Source: Amanita rubescens | Lineage: Eukaryota; Basidiomycota; Agaricomycetes; Agaricales; Amanitaceae | NCBI GenBank assembly: GCA_015039365.1 | Contig: WION01000305.1 | Location: forward strand, 1-62,241 | Reading direction: 5' to 3' | Length of the DNA: 62,241 bases | Part shown: positions 39,284 to 52,059 of the stretch, one piece after another | Layout: every line of letters begins with the position of its first letter | Numbering within the stretch: position 1 is the first letter of the stretch | Position numbers and translations under genes: made by a program | The notes under the pieces: generated by a model | What the model was told of the DNA's origin: nothing | Databases searched by the model: none | The model's input: the letters and a program-made list of their open reading frames with translations, nothing else

Positions 39284-39434
39284 TGATTCAGTGTTGTCTT
39301 CGGTTTCAACTTCGAGAGGAATAGATAATCGATTGCTTGAAATAGAACGTACTATTACAGGTGATATCGAAAGATCGTTTTTGGAGTTGAATCCGAAGTT
39401 ATGGGACAGGCATCCACTGACATGTGTCCCACTG

Positions 39435-41260
39435 TCAAAAATCCGATTTATCCACGTTGATAAGGAGGTTGATACGTTGATCTGGAGAGAGTTTCTTTAA
39501 CATAGCGCGTATTGTTCTGTTGCTAGTGTCTTCTTCTTCTTCTTGTTCTTGCTGGCTAGACTCTTCGACATCTTCATAGTTACTGCCATCGTCATCCCTT
39601 TCGGTTGCTTGAATATGACGACCGTGTGCGAATTTCTTTCCTTTCTTTCCATTAAACTTCTTCTTTCCTTTGTAAGATCCTTTATCCTTCCTCATGGGGC
39701 ATTGTCCTGACATGTGGTCCAGTTTATGACATATGAAACAAAGTCCATCACGGATATGTCGGGTTCATTCATCCTTTGATAACGCGCCAAGAATTATTGC
39801 ATCGAGATCCATATCCCATTCGTTTCGAGGGGGTTTGTGTGAAGACGTTCCTCCTCTGTTGGTTGCTAGAATGCCAATACGTGTTTCGGCGTTGTATGCT
39901 CTGAGTGCTCCTTCATACCATTCGTCCAAGGTTTTAGGGTCTCTCATTACGACTGCTCTGTATGTGTTGGCGTCGAGTCCTTGTCCGAACATGTGGGTAG
40001 CGGCACTGCCTGTGATTCCAGCTTTCTTTATAAGTTCTTTGAATAAACCAACGTATTTTGGGATTGAGATTCATTTTCCTTTCTTGTCTTTGCGTTTTTG
40101 TAGCTGTACTAATTCTGTGTACGCGTTTCCGGGTGAATCTATTTCTTGCCAATTGTTGAGGAATCTGGTTTTGAATCCTGTCCAGTCGTTCCATGTTATT
40201 TCCATCTTTGCTGCATCGTTAAGATCGTCGTTTTGATTGCGTCTCCAGTTCTCAGCTTTATCGGTTATCATAGATAACCTCAGTCCGATTTTAAGTCTAT
40301 CTGTGTTGATGCGTCCTGGATTGAGATCTAGGAATAGCTCCATTCGATCTATGAAATCCTGTGCTTGAGATCGCTTTCCTGTGAAGGTAGGGATTTCTCC
40401 TAAGAGACTAGGAATCGGTTGTATTGCTGGCGTCGTCATTGTAACTGTTGGTGGTTCTGGAGGTGGTGTAGGCGGTTTCTGTGGTGGTACTGGTGGTCCT
40501 GGACTAGGATGGGGTTTAGGATCAACTTCTATGTATTGAAGTCCTGGGGAATTCGGTTTCTCCTGTTCTGTTTCAAACGGGTTGAAATCGATTGGGCTAA
40601 GTAAGTCTGGAACAGTTTTGTCTTCCGACTTGGAAAGGTCACTGGAACTTTCGAATTGCTGATCGGGGTTTTCGTCACTTGATTCGGTTCCTGATTCGCT
40701 TTCTTGTATTACTCCAAAAGTTTTACCTTTTGGTGTACTCTTTACTGTTGCTTTCGGTGTAGAGACTGCGCTTCTGTGCTGTAGGCTTTCGGGCAAGTTA
40801 TCTGGGTTTCCTTCTATCCACTTAGGTCCTTTGAAGAAATCGTCCGGTACAAATTCATATGTGAGTTCTGATTCAGGGCCTGGGTTATATCCTCCCCAAC
40901 GTTTGGTTTTCTCGTCGAATTCGACTTCAAATCCTAACAGATAGTATTTGTCGTTAAATCGATGATAGAATGCGTTGTTGGGTGGTCTATTGGCTCTCTG
41001 TGGTATCCAAAACTCTGATGTTGGTACGAGACTGTGGTCTTTCGAATATTTCCAAAGGTGGTCCTTAGGGTCGTTGTAGATAGCGATGTGATCTAGATAA
41101 TAGTGTCCTCTTGTTCCTCTTGTAGCACGATTAGGTGGTGTTCTCTGTTGATCCGAAATTGTTGCAAGCTGACCGGTAACCTACGGGCCGGTTCTCCGGA
41201 AGTTCGATAGTTATCTTGTGTTTCACCAACGAGGTAATACTCAGGTATCGTTTTGATAAG
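39435..41260 (-). pseudogene. Gypsy gag with zinc knuckle (interrupted)
   Basis: Coding begins close to the primer site; no clear ATG is seen because the first frame (IPEYYLVGETQDN) breaks near 41180. Then follow an aromatic-rich region (HYYLDHIAIYND, FYHRFNDKYYLLGFEVEF), a Pro-rich tract (about 40500) and the capsid-like region (FTGKRSQAQDFIDRMELFL). In-frame TGA codons lie after KDKKGK (40071-40073) and after LSKDE (39765-39767), the second just before the knuckle CFICHKLDHMSGQC. The last part is acidic and Gln-rich. Both stops are compatible with CGA to TGA transitions. Confidence 0.85.
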
Positions 41261-41269
41261 TTCGACTTA
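41257..41269 (-). promoter_or_regulatory. Gypsy primer-binding site, complementary to the element's own RNA 5' end
   Basis: On the element strand, two bases after the 5' LTR, TAAGTCGAACTTA is the exact 13-nt complement of TAAGTTCGACTTA inside the LTR (41497-41485). That LTR site lies 32 nt downstream of a TATATAAA (41529-41522), so it falls where transcription should begin. Confidence 0.6.
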
Positions 41270-41271
41270 AT

Positions 41272-41789
41272 TGTTATGATCACGTCAATCTCCACCTACG
41301 ATGTGTCCACGCTAAGAGCGCTTGACAAAGTAGACTAAGTCCAACGGACAAGTCAAACAATAGGTGAACGAATAAGCTAAGTGATAAGACGACTAGAAGG
41401 AGTCTTATCCTTGAGAGCGATAATGAACGGAGTAGAAACGACGTTCTTTAGGTGAGATGGGATGTGATATTGACAAAGACAAACTAAGTCGAACTTAAGG
41501 TTCGACGTTACAGTACATCGGTTTATATACATGTACAGAAACACAGCCGTATCGTAAGTAGAACAAAGGCGATAGCAAGTATAGGTAAAACAGGGGCATA
41601 GGGGATGGTACGTGTATGAACAAGGGGTTGGGCATAGGGTAAACGGAATGGGGATCGATAAGGACAACGAGGTAGTCCGTTTGATGAACATAATGGGGAT
41701 GTGATGAAGGGGTAGGCATATACGAAAAAGTAAGCATGTCCGACGTGTCATGTAATCATAATGTAGGAGTCCGTACCGTGTTTGTAACA
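41272..41789 (-). repeat. Gypsy LTR (5' LTR in element orientation)
   Basis: 518 bp. On the minus strand it holds TATATAAA at 41529-41522 and the predicted transcript start near 41497. It is followed by the self-complementary primer site. Confidence 0.92.
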
Positions 41790-44324
41790 GTAATTATTCA
41801 GTTGTTGAGGAATTCCTCCCACCAGGGGAGGCAGGAAATATCTTGATTACCAGTAGGAATGGGGAATTAAAGAGACTTGCTTTGGATTCAGTAAATGTTC
41901 TTGCTATGGAAGAAGAGGAGGCTGTAACTTTGTTATTAAAGTCTGCCATGCTGGATGGCACATCTGACTCTGATGTTAGAAATGTGGCCAAAAAGTTGAT
42001 GTTGGAATTGAGTGGAATCCCACTTGCCCTTGACCAGGCAGGGGCATATATCCACAGATCTGGGTGTGGTATTGATGATTACCTAAAGTTATACCAAAAA
42101 AATAAGTGCAAGCTAATGTCAAAGAAAGACTTCAAGGGAGCATCTGGTTATGGGAGATCCACATATGGGACATGGGATATTTCATTTCAACAAATCCAGA
42201 AAATGACACTAAAGGAAGATGGAGAAGAAGCTGAGGCAGCACAAAATGCAATCAACTTGTTAAGGATTTTTGGCTTTCTAAACCATGAAAATATACCTGA
42301 AGAGGTATTTAAAAATGCTGCAGAAAATTACATGAATGGCAAAGTTGATACAGCAAATTCTGATTTCCCAATGACACTATTGAATCATCAAACCTTGTTT
42401 GTAGATGAAGATGGTGAATGGGACAGAATGCAGTTTTTGGATGGGACACAAATTTTGCTTTCATTTTCATTGATCAATGTTGAGAATCATCTGTATTCAA
42501 TGCATATGTTAGTGAATTCCTGGAGCAGGGACTGTATGCCACAAACTGAGATTAGTGATCACTATCACAGGGCACGAGCTTTGTTGTCTTGTTCAGTAGT
42601 TCCTGACTGGAATAGTGACAACCATACATTCTGTAGACTACTAGCACCACACATTAGGTCAAACCTTTTACATGGACAAGAATTGGGCTTAAAGGAGACA
42701 TATTATGATCATGAATATGGGAGATTTTCAATTGTATTTGATCATATTGGAAGCTGGAATGAAAAGGAGAAGGTTTTGAATGTGGCAGTTAATGAAAGGA
42801 AGGTAATACTTGGATCAGACCATCCAGACACTCTCACTGCAATGAACAATTTGGCATTAACATACTGGAATCAGGCAAGGTGGGATGAGGCAGAGAAGCT
42901 GCAGGTAGAAGTGATGAAGGCACAGAAAGTAAAGCTGGGATCAGACCATCCAAGCACTCTCATTACCAGGAACAATTTGGCATTAACATACCAGAATCAG
43001 GGAAGGTGGGATGAGGCAGAGAAGCTGCAGGTAAAAGTGATGAAGGCACAGAAAGTAATGCTTGGATCAAACCATCCAAAGACTCTCACTAACATGAACA
43101 ACTTGGCATTAACATACGAGAATCAGGGAAGGTGGGATGAGGCAGAGAAGCTGCAGGTAGAAATGATGAAGGCATGGAAAGTAATGCTGGGATCAGACCA
43201 TCCAAACACTCTCACTACCATGAACACTTTGGCATTAACATACTGGAATCAGGGAAGATGGGATGAGGCAGAGAAGCTGCAGGTAGAAGTGATGAAGGCA
43301 AGAAAAGTAAAGCTTGGGTTAGAACATCCAAGCACCCTTCAAGCCATGAACAATTTGGCATCAACATACAGGAATCAGGGAAGGTGGGATGATGCAGAGA
43401 AGCTGCAGGTAGAAGTGATGAGGGCACAGAAAGTAAAGCTGGGATCAGACCAGAGTCCAAGCATAGAAGTGATGAAGGTGAAGTTGGGATCAGACCAGAC
43501 ACTCTCACTACCATAGATAATTTGGCATTAACATACTGGAATCAGGGAAGGAGGGATGAGGCAGAGAAGCAGCAGGTAAAAGTGATGAGGGCACAGAAAG
43601 TAAAGCTGGGATCAGACCATCCATACACTCTCACTACCATGAACAATTTGGCTCAACATACACAAATCAGGGAAGATGGGATGAGGCAGAGAAGCTGCAA
43701 GTAGAAGTGATGAAGGCGAGGAAAGTACATAAACCTTGGGTCAGAACATCCAGACACCCTTCAGGCTTCAAGTCATGGTCAATTTGGCCTTGACATATAA
43801 AAGTCAGCAAAGGCTCTAGTGACTGAAGCAGAGTCTTTACTATCTCATGCAGTCCAGGCCATGCCACAAGTTATGGGATCTGAACATCACAATACACACA
43901 ATTTCAAGCAACACTTGGAGAAGCTTCTCAAGGCAAAACAGAAAATCAGTGACAAGGGTACAAAAACCAATGGGCCCAGTGCCTCTGGCAATGTCATGTA
44001 AATGTGGGACTTCATGTGGAGCAATCGGAAATTTCTTTTGGATATGTATGTAAAGTAGTGTACTAAACAGTTTCAATGTCAGAGTGCAGTGTGTCATGAC
44101 ACGTCACATAGTGAGTTCTCACACTACCTCTGAGCAGTGAGCACTTCCTTCCTGAGCATGTACATTCATATAATTGTAGTTAAAACCCCATCCAAGTGAA
44201 TCCAAGTATTACATGTTTACATCCAATCGTGAATACATGATGCGTGATCATTTGAACATGTGTGATGTGTTAGTCGAAGCGTAAAGTTGAAGTGGTCGTC
44301 AATAGGTATGCATGTGTACAATAT

Positions 44325-47235
44325 TCAGCGGCGTATGAAAAACATCTGGTTGGCCTGGCCTGCGTTGGGAGCTTGCCTTGCTGGTGCCATGCCGGGTTGG
44401 TGGGGTGGTGGCGCCGGCACGCGACCGGGAAATTGAAAAACGGGAGCCTGAGGGGGTGCTGCATGCCCCGGTGCCTGGTTAGGTGGACGTACAATGGCTC
44501 CGGGGAGAAACAGAGGATTCTGAGGTACGGCTGGCGCAAGGGGGCGACGAAGATTCGCTCCCAAGTTGGGAACCATATTCGCCAAATGTCCAATCCCACC
44601 AGCACCTTGTGCTACACGTCTCGCAAACCACGCCGCGTTAACACCAGCACCAACAGCAACTTCACCTCCAGGTCCAATAAGAACTTCCCCCGGACGAGGC
44701 GGAGCACCGAAAAACCCGTCACCCGCCCTTTGCTGACCAGGCCCTCCTCCTTGTATTGCAGCTCCTCCCACGTTCGCACCCTCATTCGGATCCAAATACA
44801 GCCCCCACATCCCATGTGCGCTTCTCAAATGCCTATACGTCTGATTCCCATTGGCAAACGACTGCTCGCATAACCAACAAATGTGTGCACCGCACCGACA
44901 CTTGACGTGATTGCATCCATCCGTCTTCTGAATCCACACCTGACATACAGGGCACTTCTTTGCGCCGTGGGATGACGCCCACTGGTTGTTGAGCGCGTCG
45001 TGCTCTGAAGGATCCTGAGCACGACGTTCAGCGCATGTCATACCAGAATGTTCCGGTTTGTGGCAGGCCGTACATAGACTGAGTAAGCATGAGGGGCAAG
45101 TAGAGACGGTCGCGTCTTTCGTCACGCGATAGAGCTGCGAGCAAGTTTGTGTGGGACAATACTTATATTGTTCGGCGTGCTGCCCGACGTATGCGTTCAG
45201 GGCCTTGTCGACGAGGCAGTCGAATTCGAGAGGGGATAGTAATGATTGAATAATAGGGATCGGTATTGGCGCTTGGCATCGATCTTCGTTCCCAATACAA
45301 AGTAGCGGAAATTTGTTGCGCTCCGGGGCAGTGACGAGGAACTGGTGCAAACATCCCGTACAGTATACATGTCCGCACACCAGTTTTTGTACTTGCGTGT
45401 CATCGTCTGAGAAGTCGTCTAGGCATATAGGACATGACTCGGCTTCAATGTCGTCATCGGGGCGTAGAGATCGTTGATATTTCTCGATCTGGGTTCTTTG
45501 TTTGGCGAGAAGTGCACGAACCTCGGAAGAGCAGGATTCGTGGTGTTTGAGTAAGTAACGCGATGAGGATGTGTCAAGCAATACTTGTCCGGCCACCCCG
45601 AACTTCTCCTTCAGCATTGCCAAAGCACCGCTCGCTTGCAAAGACCTTATTAAGCGACGGTCGCTTGTGATGACACGTTGAACGAATGTTGTTCTTTCGA
45701 TATCTATCTTGATTTGCTGGACCGCTCGGTCTAACTGTCCTTGATCGTCGGCAAATAGTTTAAGCGTTCGTGTTGACCAAGATAGCTCGATAAGGGACAA
45801 GCCCAGATGGAGCTGAATCTGATTAAGTATGGGCGCCGCAGAGCATGCCCAATGCCAATACGAATCACTCGGGTTCTTTTTCAAGTCCAGGCTGTCTACC
45901 CGAACATTGATGGCATTTTCGTCACCTAGCGGGATACAACCATAGTTTGAATGCATAGACGACATAGACATTTCGCTACGGTGTTGCTCAGGAATAGAAT
46001 TCCAATAATGCGTACAACATGGTTCTAGAGGAATATACACCGCATGACGAATAGGTTTCTTGAAAGGCAAGTAGCAACGAATAATAGGTTGCTCAGGCTT
46101 TAACCTCTTTCCTGAAAGAAGCTCTGAAGCTTGCCTGACGGAGTGCCATGAATCGAAGGTAACACTAAGAACGCAAAAGCCCTTCCCAGCACAAGAAGCA
46201 GTGCGATCGAAGGTCTGAGCCATGTCGCCCAGCCGTAATCGCTGTTTCACGGACGCGATCAAGTCCTGTCTGCGATCGTCGGGCTGGAAGAGGATAGCCT
46301 GTGCCCTAGAAAGAGAATAAAACTGGAAAATATGTCTCTCCATTCCGTCGGCCAGCTTCGTTGTCTTGACTACGGTGTTAGCCGTACCAGGCGCTGACGG
46401 TACGACATGAGCTCGAAGGGGATGACCTCCAAGCCCCTCCCTATTGAGTTGCTCAACGAAGGCGTGCGCCATGGCAGGATCTTGATAAGAGAGTACGGCG
46501 ATCATCGATGTCGATTCTGGGGATTCCCAGCTCAATGTAAGAATATTGGACATGACCGATTGGATTGCAGATAGCGAATTGTAACCAGCAACGTTGAATT
46601 CAATTACTTTGTCTCTGAATCGAGCGCCGTCAAGCTTCGTAGCCAAGTTCTTCGCGGCTTCCTTCTCAGCAAGGATCGAAACCCTGAGCGTTTTATCACC
46701 ATATTGTTGAGTACCGAGTATACGATATGATCGAGAGCGAACGCCTTGTGTCGAAAGTAATGTGCGGAGCTCCACGTGCGTGGCGTCGAGAGGGAGATTC
46801 TTCATCTCAATGGAGCAAGTATCAAACCCGCATTTGAGTGACCGAACGTCGAGACCAGCTCCGAGACCAACGAATGACGAGCCTAGTCCTACTCGCTGGA
46901 TCATCACAGCCGAGTCTTCTTCCGCAATCTTGAGCCATTCTGGGTCAAGCTCGAGCAAATCAGCTGGCGCTCCGGAGGTTTCGGTTTTTGAGTTTGCGCG
47001 TTTGAGTTCCGGGCGGGTCTGTCCTGATGCGCTATGCTGTAAAAACCTAGTCAGCTCGCCTAGGACAGCTCTGATAATACAATCCACTAACAAGAGTTTG
47101 AGACTTTGCCTGATCCCCCGGCGCAGGGCGATCCCCTTCCACTTGCAGTTGCGGGGCTTGAGGTGTTGGGCTATCACGCTTTGAAGCCTCCCGTGGTTGG
47201 TAGTCTTGCCAGGTAGAATTGTTGGACTCGCCCAT
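44325..47235 (-). CDS. RBR (RING-IBR-RING) E3 ubiquitin ligase with RRM-like N-terminal region, intact copy
   Basis: Start chosen at 47235 (MGESNNSTWQDYQ), matched by the duplicate at 20787. A 55-nt intron (47091-47037, GTTAGT...TTACAG) joins in frame to the long exon ending at 44325. Domains in order: an RRM-like segment (IEMKNLPLDATHVELRTLL), a long helical middle, RING1 (CPICLDDFSDDDTQ, CGHVYCTGC), an IBR (YCPTQTCSQLY...CPSCLLSLC), RING2 (CPVCQVWIQKTDGCNHVKC, where the Cys after DG is the catalytic thioester residue of RBR ligases), then a Gly/Pro-rich tail. RBR ligases take ubiquitin from E2 onto RING2 before the substrate. The RRM-like part suggests RNA-linked targeting. It is convergent with the NLR in both duplication units. 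Confidence 0.9.
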
Positions 47236-48177
47236 AGCAAGCCAAGAGAAAGACTGGGTTTCAAAGAAGGCAGGAGGCTTTATAAAGTCCTCATCAATGA
47301 AAGAATTCGTGCTTTGTTCTGAAGACGGCGTACCTCGTTCTGCGGGGAATCAAGGGGCTGGTGCTGGAATACAAGACCGGATTTGCCTGCCAGTGTTGAA
47401 TGGCGGTCTTGAAAGCTGTTCATGCTCTCATACTTGAATGGCGAGGAATCCTAGAGGAGTCATAGCGGACCCGCAGCTGTGGCCTGGTGCTGCTATTTGG
47501 CAAAGCCGTGGGGTGATAACAGTGACAAATTGGTTGCCATGACCGACGGTCCGACTGGCCCCAAGGAAACCTTTTTGGCGAGGCAATCCGTTTGGCAAGA
47601 CCCGTTATTGGTCCGGTATTGCAAGACGAGAGTAACGGAACGGTATAGAGCATGCCTTCGGGGAAGTTCTGAATGATGCTGAGAGTTTCCGTCGTCGTTA
47701 ATCAGGATTTGGTGGCAGTAGTCTGGGCGGCAGAAGGTGTTAACCCGTGCTTGTAACGTTGGTGTGATGAACTTGTGGTATTGCGAGCCAGTACCATACT
47801 GGAGGTAAAAAGGGTGGACAAATGGCAGTTGTAAAAAGTAGCTCGTCGTGACAGGAGAAAACGGAACATCATCGAATTATTATTATTATTATTATTATTT
47901 TCAGTAGTCACTCGGCTCCGAGGTCTACCGTCTGTAGCCTCTACATCTGATCTCGCAACCTTCAATGTTTCATCTCGAAAATCCCGCGATAAAGAGAAAC
48001 GATTAGCCTCTAGGACGAGGAAAAACACAAGAGCAAATTACAGTCGGGACTAACTGCGGCGGACAGTTGAGTGTGCGAAAGCTGTTACTTCTGGTTCGTC
48101 TTCTCGAGTCATCGTTGCGGTTCCGGATTCGTTGAAATCATGACACGGTTAACCCCAATTGTTTAGGTCAAACTCAC
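47236..48177. other. Divergent intergenic region between RBR and RAE1
   Basis: 47236-47700 is the parent of the copies at 20788-21200 and (in part) 24435. A (TTA)n microsatellite of about eight units lies at 47877-47901. No gene is supported; the open minus-strand frame here owes its Asn run to the microsatellite. Confidence 0.5.
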
Positions 48178-49641
48178 ATGGCACTCTTTGGCACGCCCAC
48201 AAGTCGTTTCTCGACCTCAGCAGACAAGGACATAGAAGTACCTCAACCACCGGGGGACTCTATTTCATCTCTTGCATTCTCTAATCAAGCTGATTACCTT
48301 GCCGTCGGAAGTTGGGACAACAGCGTATGTACCTCCAAGTTTTCATGCTCGGAAACAGTAGTTCAGTCATCGGTTAGGTTCGAATTTACGATGTCGGTAC
48401 CAATGGTCAAGCGCAGGGGAAAGCCATGTATCAGCATGATGGACCGGTCTTGGGAGTTTGTTGGAACAAGGTATGTGTCACTTCCCGCCTCGAGCCCATT
48501 CTGACCATGTGTAGGAAGGAAACAAGGTGATTTCCGCCGGGACAGATAATGCAGGCCGCATGTACGATCTTGCCACGGGTCAAACCACTCAAGTCGCTCA
48601 ACATAGCGCACCAATCAAGGCCGTCAAGTGGATAGATTCTCCTCAAGGTGGAATTTTGGTAACAGGCAGCTGGGACAAGACTATCAAGGTTTGTCATAAA
48701 ACTCTCAAGAAACTGCGCGACTTACGAATGCAGTATTGGGATCTTCGTTCATCTGCACCGGTGGCGACTGTGGAATTGCCCGAGAGGTGTTATTCCCTTG
48801 ACGTACAATATCCGCTCATGGTTGTTGGCACGGCTGAACGTCATGTTCAAATCTTCAACTTAAGCAATCCTGGCACTGTCTTCAAGGTATACCACAACCG
48901 ATTCGGAATCTCAAACTGTGACAGATAACTCCCCGAGTAGACATTAACTTCGCCATTGAAATGGCAAACTCGAGTCGTCTCATGCTTCACCGCCTCCGAT
49001 AAGAGTGGGTTTGCGATAGGCAGCGTTGAAGGAAGAGTCTCCGTCCAGTGAGTAGCTTTACTCTGACAGTTCTTCATTGACCTGAACGTCCGCCTTCAGT
49101 TTTGTTGACGATAAGGAGAGCATGTCAGTACATCAAACGCCCCGAGCGAAGATAGGAAATGACCCCGTTATCTCAGGAACAACTACACCTTTCGGTGCCA
49201 CCGCCGCGACATCAACCCCAATTCCAAAGACCAAGGCATCGTTTTTGCGGTGAACGACATCGCTTTCAATCCAATTCATGGAACATTCGCCACTTGCGGT
49301 TTGTCCCTTTTGTGCCCTTGAAAGTATCTACTCCCACTTACGTATCGTATAGGCTCTGACGGCACTGTTCATTTCTGGGACAAGGATTCACGGATTCGAC
49401 TAAGTGTTCGTGAATATGAACGTGCGATTCGAATGGGTAACTGATTACATGATTAGCCTTTGACCCAGCCCCTAGCCCTATCACAACCGGGTCCTTTAAT
49501 CGCAATGGCACCATATTTGCATATGCCGTATCGTATGATTGGCACAAAGGTCATTCGGGAATGGCACCCGACACGCCAACAAAGCTTTTATTGCATGCAT
49601 GCAAGGACGATGAAGTAAAAAAGAGACCTCGAAAGACGTAA
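48178..49641 (+). CDS. RAE1: RAE1/Gle2 mRNA export factor (WD40 propeller)
   Basis: Multi-exon gene from ATG 48178 ([11 protein letters not shown]). Exons read continuously against the family: [134 protein letters not shown]; then after a GTCAGT intron [19 protein letters not shown] and [21 protein letters not shown]. It ends DWHKGHSGM and the basic tail KKRPRKT. RAE1 is a seven-bladed WD40 protein that binds the Nup98 GLEBS motif at the nuclear pore and acts in mRNA export and spindle function. At least seven short introns; no frame defect found. Confidence 0.93.
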
Positions 49642-52059
49642 TTTTTGGGCTTGGTTGTAGACGACTGTACAGTACTACTATTGAACATTGAACGTTGATT
49701 GATTGAATCAAGCTCTCATGTTTGAATCGATCTTACCAGCCATGGACCCATTACCTTGCTTGCAAGGTCTCTCCACCCCCATAATTGTGGGAAACCGTGG
49801 TCTATCTTTCCCCACGGTCGCTTATCTTATCTATTTGTTATCTTATCTACCATGTACTTCACCGCTTCCTACCACTTGTTAACGTCCGTTTTTTTAACCT
49901 TCTTCACTTTATGCAACATTTATGGTTGTTCTAGGATCATGAAATATGGTTTGCGATATTAGACTTGCTCACACCAGACGACGTGGTGTTTTTGTTTCAT
50001 GCGTTCCGATCGTTCTTCGATATCACAGCAACAATAGCGACATGCTACAATGACCTAACCCCCACTTATTTCTTATCAGCTTAGGCTTGGTGACGTGACT
50101 GCGTGAAAGACAAATACATGTCCAGTTCTGTCCGGTACACTTTCTTTCGAACACAAGTCGTTATACAAACAAATGAAATGGGTTTATTAGACGACGGAAA
50201 TCACCCGCGATGGAGCAAAACACCAAAGGCAGCCACCCACTCCTGGATAAAATTCGAGGGCACATGCAAATCAATTATAGACTCAGGCGTTCTCCGCCTC
50301 TGACCTCATGTCTGTGACTTTCAACCTAGGTACCGAAGCCCGAACGTCTGGAACAACGTCAACAGCAAGACCATCTCTCTCAAAGAAAAGGCATGTACCA
50401 ACCAGTACTACCGTTCGTCGCTCCAACAAGTCACTCTTTAAAACTTTAACTAACAACTGGCCAACAGTTCTATTACTCCCCCAACTGCTTCCTCGTCATT
50501 TATATCCGGACAGTCGTCCACAAGTGATCAAACCGAAATCGAAATCGAACAACAAGAACAACATACTGCATTACCGTTCGGAATTATTGAAAAAAAAAGT
50601 AACTCTCACCGACCTTCTCGGCAGAGACGGTCGAAGAACAGGCCACCGACAAAGAAAAAGGAAAAAAAAGAGCTTTATAAATTCATATGACAGTCATCAT
50701 TTCAATTTCACAGTATCACATCCATTATCCATTATCTTGTATGAGTCAACTATCAAAAGTAATATAATTCCATGTAACTCATCACGCACACGACGGGCGG
50801 AACGCGTGCAAGCAAGGTCGCGGCCGGCATCAGCCGACGCTTATCTAGTTAATTATATGAGCGCCATAAACACATAGTACGTAGCAGCGCCACCAAGGTG
50901 GTAGTACGCCACGCGACTCGGAAAATACCGATGCATCGAGTTCATCTATTATCAGAGAGTTCGTTTCCCCTGTGTATAGAATAGAACTCTTTTTTTGAAA
51001 GCAGTGCAGACTGAAACAGCGCAAGCGCCTCAGGCTCGGAATTACGGTGAAACTTCCTCATCTTGTCGCTCTATACTTGACCTCATTCGACGGAAAGGGG
51101 GCCCTTGAATCTGTCTATTCGCCTCGCTGTATTTCTTGTCGCAGCCGCTCCTGTACCACCCTACCTGGTTGGACGTAGAAAGTCCGCGGCAAATCATGAC
51201 CGGAGATACAATGCGATTGTATATCATCATGACGTTGCAGCCTGTGCGGATCTTTCCACCTGTTTTCGCCATGCTCCACATCGTGGCATTGCATGCCTTC
51301 AGTATCGGCTTTTAACGGGCTACAGATGCGGTTTTATGCTTCCCCCTTCCCCGGCCAAAATTATGTTTCGCTCATGGCCGATCCGAGTCAATAACGACAT
51401 CGTATGTCCCGATGACGTGAACGTTCAGATATCGTTTCGATCGTTGACAGGGTAGAACCAATATTTATTCACACTTGACCTCTATTTTTTATAATCTGCT
51501 CAAGACTCGAGATGATCATCCTACCGCAGCACTTTTACGCTGATACGATTGTTTGACCAGTTATGCTCTCAGCATAGCCGCTACTACCGGATCGCCATTC
51601 TATGGGCGCCATCGGTAGTGACCGGAATGTTTGAGTGTCGCTTTCGTTGATTCTACTTTCAGGCACGTACCAATTTTCTATCGCAAATCGTGCAACCGAA
51701 GATCTGGTGCAAAACTCGAAGTGCGCCAACAATAGGATTTCATTGAGATGTTGATAGCCACTGCATTCACAGCTCAAGGACTCTGTTTCTTTAAATAGCT
51801 TTCTGGGAGCCGCTGTGGCCTCCGATTCGCAGCCAACCATCATAAACGGGAAAAAAATGCCAGAAAGTTATCGTGTGTTGAAGATGGCCAGTGTCCTCAC
51901 TCGACGAAATTCAACATAAACATCGCCACTGAATTGACTAGAAACGATTATAGGGGAGTATGCTACTGTATCAAATGAATCCACCATGGATGTAAAACTA
52001 CCACTCCTCTACGACGTATAACTCAATCATTTCGTAATCCCATACATCATGGTTTGTCG
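49642..52059. other. Intergenic; one possible small gene near 50.2-50.7 kb
   Basis: Plus-strand frames at about 50327-50430 (YRSPNVWNNVNSKTISLKEK) and 50468-50690 (SITPPTASSSFISGQSST..., with a basic KKKEKKELYKFI end) look coding, but the intron between them would be only 38 nt and no start is clear. A minus-strand frame at 51843-51535 matches nothing known to me. The rest has no visible structure. Confidence 0.3.

Larger units (their letters stand above)
33537..41789 (-). mobile_element. Ty3/gypsy chromodomain LTR retrotransposon, defective
   Basis: 8.25 kb element read on the minus strand, with two 518-bp LTRs (33537-34054, 41272-41789) and GTAAT target duplications (33532-33536, 41790-41794). 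LTR ends are TGTTA...TAACA. About five differences separate the LTRs, so it is young. Order on the minus strand: self-type primer site, gag, protease-RT-RNase H, integrase with chromodomain, then an extra ORF. Gag, pol and the extra ORF all contain stops or frameshifts. Confidence 0.93.
32942..43952 (+). pseudogene. NB-ARC/TPR NLR, second copy, split by a gypsy insertion
   Basis: Close paralogue of 16100-18924. The 5' part (32942-33531) has the N-terminus (MLDPPQSPHSSFFNGA), the P-loop GLGGIGKTQ and WLIIYDNADG. The gypsy element (33537-41789, GTAAT duplication) lies just after the Walker B segment. The 3' part resumes at 41795 with the ILITSRN segment and GIPLALDQAGAYIHRSG, then TPR units at 126-bp spacing (42842, 42968, 43094, 43220, 43346). 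Near 43450-43500 a deletion breaks the frame, followed by two or three eroded units and the C-terminus. It carries fewer intact TPR units than the left copy. Convergent with the intact RBR gene. Confidence 0.9.

Noticed and set aside
47702..48028. Minus-strand frame with an Asn run
   Set aside because: The Asn run is the (TTA)n microsatellite read in antisense; no conserved sequence around it.
50308..50877. 189-codon plus-strand frame
   Set aside because: Composition is low-complexity and basic, and stretches in other frames look more protein-like; not annotated as a gene.
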